DNA from: Cardiocondyla obscurior
Lineage: Eukaryota > Arthropoda > Insecta > Hymenoptera > Formicidae
Length of the DNA: 64,000 bases
Reading direction: 5' to 3'
NCBI RefSeq assembly: GCF_019399895.1
Contig: NC_091885.1
Location: 1,586,501 to 1,650,500 of the forward strand
The notes below the pieces were generated by a model that was given only the letters and a program-made list of their open reading frames with translations, was not told where the DNA came from and searched no databases. Shown here one piece after another: positions 61,301-64,000 of this stretch (positions are counted from its first letter, which is position 1; every line of letters starts with the position of its first letter). Both the position numbers and the translations under genes were made by a program.

Positions 61301-64000
61301 CAAGATGCTCATTTTATTAAAGTAGTGTAGGGTTTATAAAACGCGGTTAAGTATTTTTTTTTTTTTTTAACGATGACTGATAATAATTTTGTTTTTTAAT
61401 CTATAATTCATGCGACTACGCGTCACGCGAAATAATCGCCGGTACTTAAGTAGTCTATTAAAGTCACGTCGAGAGAACGTCGTCGGCCGACCCGATTTTT
61501 CGTCGGCGATTCAAGTCGGTTCCGTTTCGTAGATACCACAAAGTGTGTTCTAACATGGCGAAAGGATCCGTAAAGAGACCCCTCCTCCCTCCCCCTCCCC
61601 TCTCGCCGTATTCGCGCCGTGAGAACGTTCCGATGAATTTCTCGGTCTCGTTGAGGGTCTCTCGGCGATTGGTCGCGAACCCGCCTCTATTACGCAGCAG
61701 AACCTCCGTTCGCTTCCAACGGTGGGCTCACCGATAGTAGAAATACTGGTCCGGGAGGTGGGCCTTTAAAAAATTAGCGAGATTCGGTCCGCGCGTGGGT
61801 TCGTTCAACTCGCGGCTCGTCTCACTCGCACGCACGCGTACGCACAAATATTTTCCCCCTTCTCCCTCCCACACGCACAAAATCCTCCTCCGTTGTCCTC
61901 TAGTTCGTTGCCTGACGGTCTAGGCACGTCCACGGGCAACGCGACGCTCCGCAGAAGTGAGTCACAATTTTTTTTATCCGGTATTATTATTATTATTAGG
62001 TTTATTTTTAAGCTTCTTTGTCACCTCGTCGCGTGGTCCCCCTTTGTGATTCTTTGACGTAAACTTTTATTCCTTGGCGAGCTTCCACTTTTCTTTTTTT
62101 TTTTTACTGACAGATTGGACGGAGATAAAGAGGATTCGGTCTCCCTCGTGGTTTTCTTTTATTTGAAATTTCGTTAGAAATTGGAATTCTTAAGGGGGAG
62201 GAAAGAAAAAAAAAAGAAATAAAATAAAATAAAATTGGTCAGAGTTACGTAGACTCGAGAGAGTGCAAAATATATTTTCGCTAGAGTATACTTTGTAATG
62301 TAACACGTTCCTTCCTGGAACTGACGCCACAACCGGAAGGTTTCTATTTGAGTCGTTGAATTTACGCGAAACTGGACACTGCTACATTTCGGGAAAGCGT
62401 TTTCGGTTTGACGTGCGAGCGTTGTATGACTAGTGTATGGTTTCACCAGCGGCGGACAGGCATGATTTGCGTGTATAATAATAAGTTCATTTCCTGTGAC
62501 CGATAAGAGATAGGGAGCAGATGTTTACGGAGCAGTCAGCGATTTTATTACGAGCTCGAATCGAAGGGAGAAGGCAAAGCAAGGCGTGCATGCGGGTATG
62601 CGTTCTGCGATTCGCGGGGTACACGCGGGTAAAATTTAAACAAATGCGGGGCTCGAAAATTTGAAAGCTCGACGAGACAATAAGAACTGTCCGAGGTTTA
62701 AATTACTAACCAAAAAAAAATATTAGCTTTAAAAAAAAAAAAGGAAAAGAAGAGAACAAATAAAATATCTACGGTAGAAAAAAAAAATCGTGGACGTCTC
62801 TCGTATCTTTTTAAATAACCCGTCTTGTGCTTCTTCTTTATTAGCAGAATCCTCGAAACTCGCCGCTTCGAGATTCTGCCATGGGGAAATTACTCGCAAG
62901 AAGTACGCATATCGGTGCGCAAAATGACAATTCTTAATTCAGATTACAATCACCGCGGTCGGCATTGCATTATTGCGACGCGGAGAATTTCTTAGACAGT
63001 TATTACTTTCCGGGACACGGTGATGGCGATGGCGGTCGTAACAATACGGTATCACTGCTGTTAAGATAACCGAGGACGACGCCGGTTCCCACGTAACCGC
63101 CGTTCGTGTATCGTTGCTTGAAAACCCGCCCGTGCTGCAACTTACAGGGGAGGGAGGAGGAGGAGGAGAGGGCACAGAACCCTTAACCGGCGTTTTGCGC
63201 ACGGTAGATGCCGCCGGGGACATTCAATCCGCGATCTGTCGTGTTATTACTCGCTGCGATGTCTTCCTAGGACAATGATAACGATTAGCTCGCGCGAAAT
63301 CCAGCGTGCTCGTCAAGTTCCGTTACCGATAGCCAAACGAAGTAGCGTAATGTAAAATCAATTTCGCACGTGCGTTCACGAGCCTGTTATCTCGTAATGC
63401 CTTGATTCTCACGACGTGTTGTCGTCGGCGAAGACCGCGGCGGCGGACTCGTACGGGGCGCGTTTTACGTCCGCTTCTCTCGCTCCCGCATGGGAAGTTA
63501 CATCACTCGATATTATATCTGTCTTGGCATAAAAAAAAAAAAGAAAATAAAATAAAAATATGAATCGACAATTCGCTGGTACGATCTATCATTGTATATT
63601 ACGTTTCGAAGATAACTACGAAAGATAGAGGAGATGGGCACGATTATCACGTGTATATGCTGTGCTTGCACGCGCACGTACGAACACACACGTGCGCACA
63701 CACCCGCGCGTAATCAGTTCTCGGATCGATCAATCAGTAGAGTCCTAGGGATCATGGACCGGCGAATCATCGGGACACATATCTAGCCGCGATACGGCTG
63801 TGTGTGACGCGAACCAAGCGTGGGAACTCCTTCGGGACACGCGCAGCGGTGCTCAATCCGGTCCGAATACTCGGCCGCGCACGCGGCCGGAAATTCGCAT
63901 AGCTCCCGCGCGGCGAACCCACGCGCCGTGTCGAAGTTCGCACATTAATTTCGCGATTTTCTCCGCGCGCGGCGAAGTCCTGCGGAGATTAATTAGGGCC
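49821..64000. other. Long stretch without a recognisable gene
   Basis: Alternating CpG-rich blocks and short AT-rich islands. Homopolymers lie at about 50549-50566, 52450-52468 and 59041-59063. CT or GA tracts lie at about 54323-54341 and 57236-57258. No open frame resembles a known protein. A further donor-like site, CAGAA/GTGAGTC, lies at 61957 after a CpG-rich segment. This could be a long intron or the regulatory upstream region of a gene beyond the right edge. Confidence 0.6.

Noticed and set aside
1..64000. CRISPR arrays, rRNA operons, phage or bacterial systems, intact transposases or viral genes
   Set aside because: No regularly spaced repeat-spacer array, rRNA-like block or recognisable transposase, reverse transcriptase or capsid frame was seen on either strand. 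The sequence is eukaryotic nuclear in character.

Overview
The window looks like nuclear DNA of an insect. AT-rich blocks alternate with CpG-rich blocks that are not depleted in CpG. There are many long A/T homopolymers and CT/GA microsatellites, and the only convincing protein genes are split by GT-AG introns. This pattern fits Hymenoptera, and an ant is my best guess. That placement is an inference from composition and protein similarity; no alignment was run.

Two protein-coding genes can be reconstructed exon by exon, with phases that join correctly and in-frame stops upstream of both start codons. On the minus strand (4200-6002) is a five-exon gene for a TVP23/FAM18 Golgi membrane protein, predicted at 215 aa. 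On the plus strand (7024-33676) is a six-exon gene for a zinc transporter of the ZIP11/SLC39A11 (GufA-type) family, predicted at 355 aa. The two are divergent, and their start codons lie 1,021 bp apart across a CpG-rich region that holds three ATTGG (inverted CCAAT) boxes at an exact 29-bp pitch.

Layout: 1-4199 is AT-rich intergenic DNA and the TVP23 3' flank. 4200-6002 is TVP23. 6003-7023 is the shared promoter. 7024-12906 holds ZIP11 exons 1-4, with AT-rich introns. 12907-29855 is a 16.9-kb ZIP11 intron in which composition switches near 13.9 kb from AT-rich to CpG-rich; it includes a promoter-like segment with a strong splice donor and a near-perfect hairpin. 29856-33676 holds ZIP11 exons 5 and 6. 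33677-64000 has no coding exon that I recognise. That last region contains a ~200-bp tandem repeat (about 47.28-47.82 kb), GA and GTGC microsatellites, and several CpG-rich segments ending in good splice donors. These could be non-coding first exons of a gene running off the right edge, or of lncRNAs.

The two proteins act in different processes (Golgi membrane traffic and metal import or export). Their link here is only the shared promoter region. I found no rRNA, tRNA, CRISPR array, intact transposon or viral gene. No new multi-gene system is evident. The observations most worth checking are the regulatory ones: the 29-bp CCAAT array, an AUG-stop mini-uORF, the intronic hairpin, the ~200-bp repeat and the cryptic first exons.
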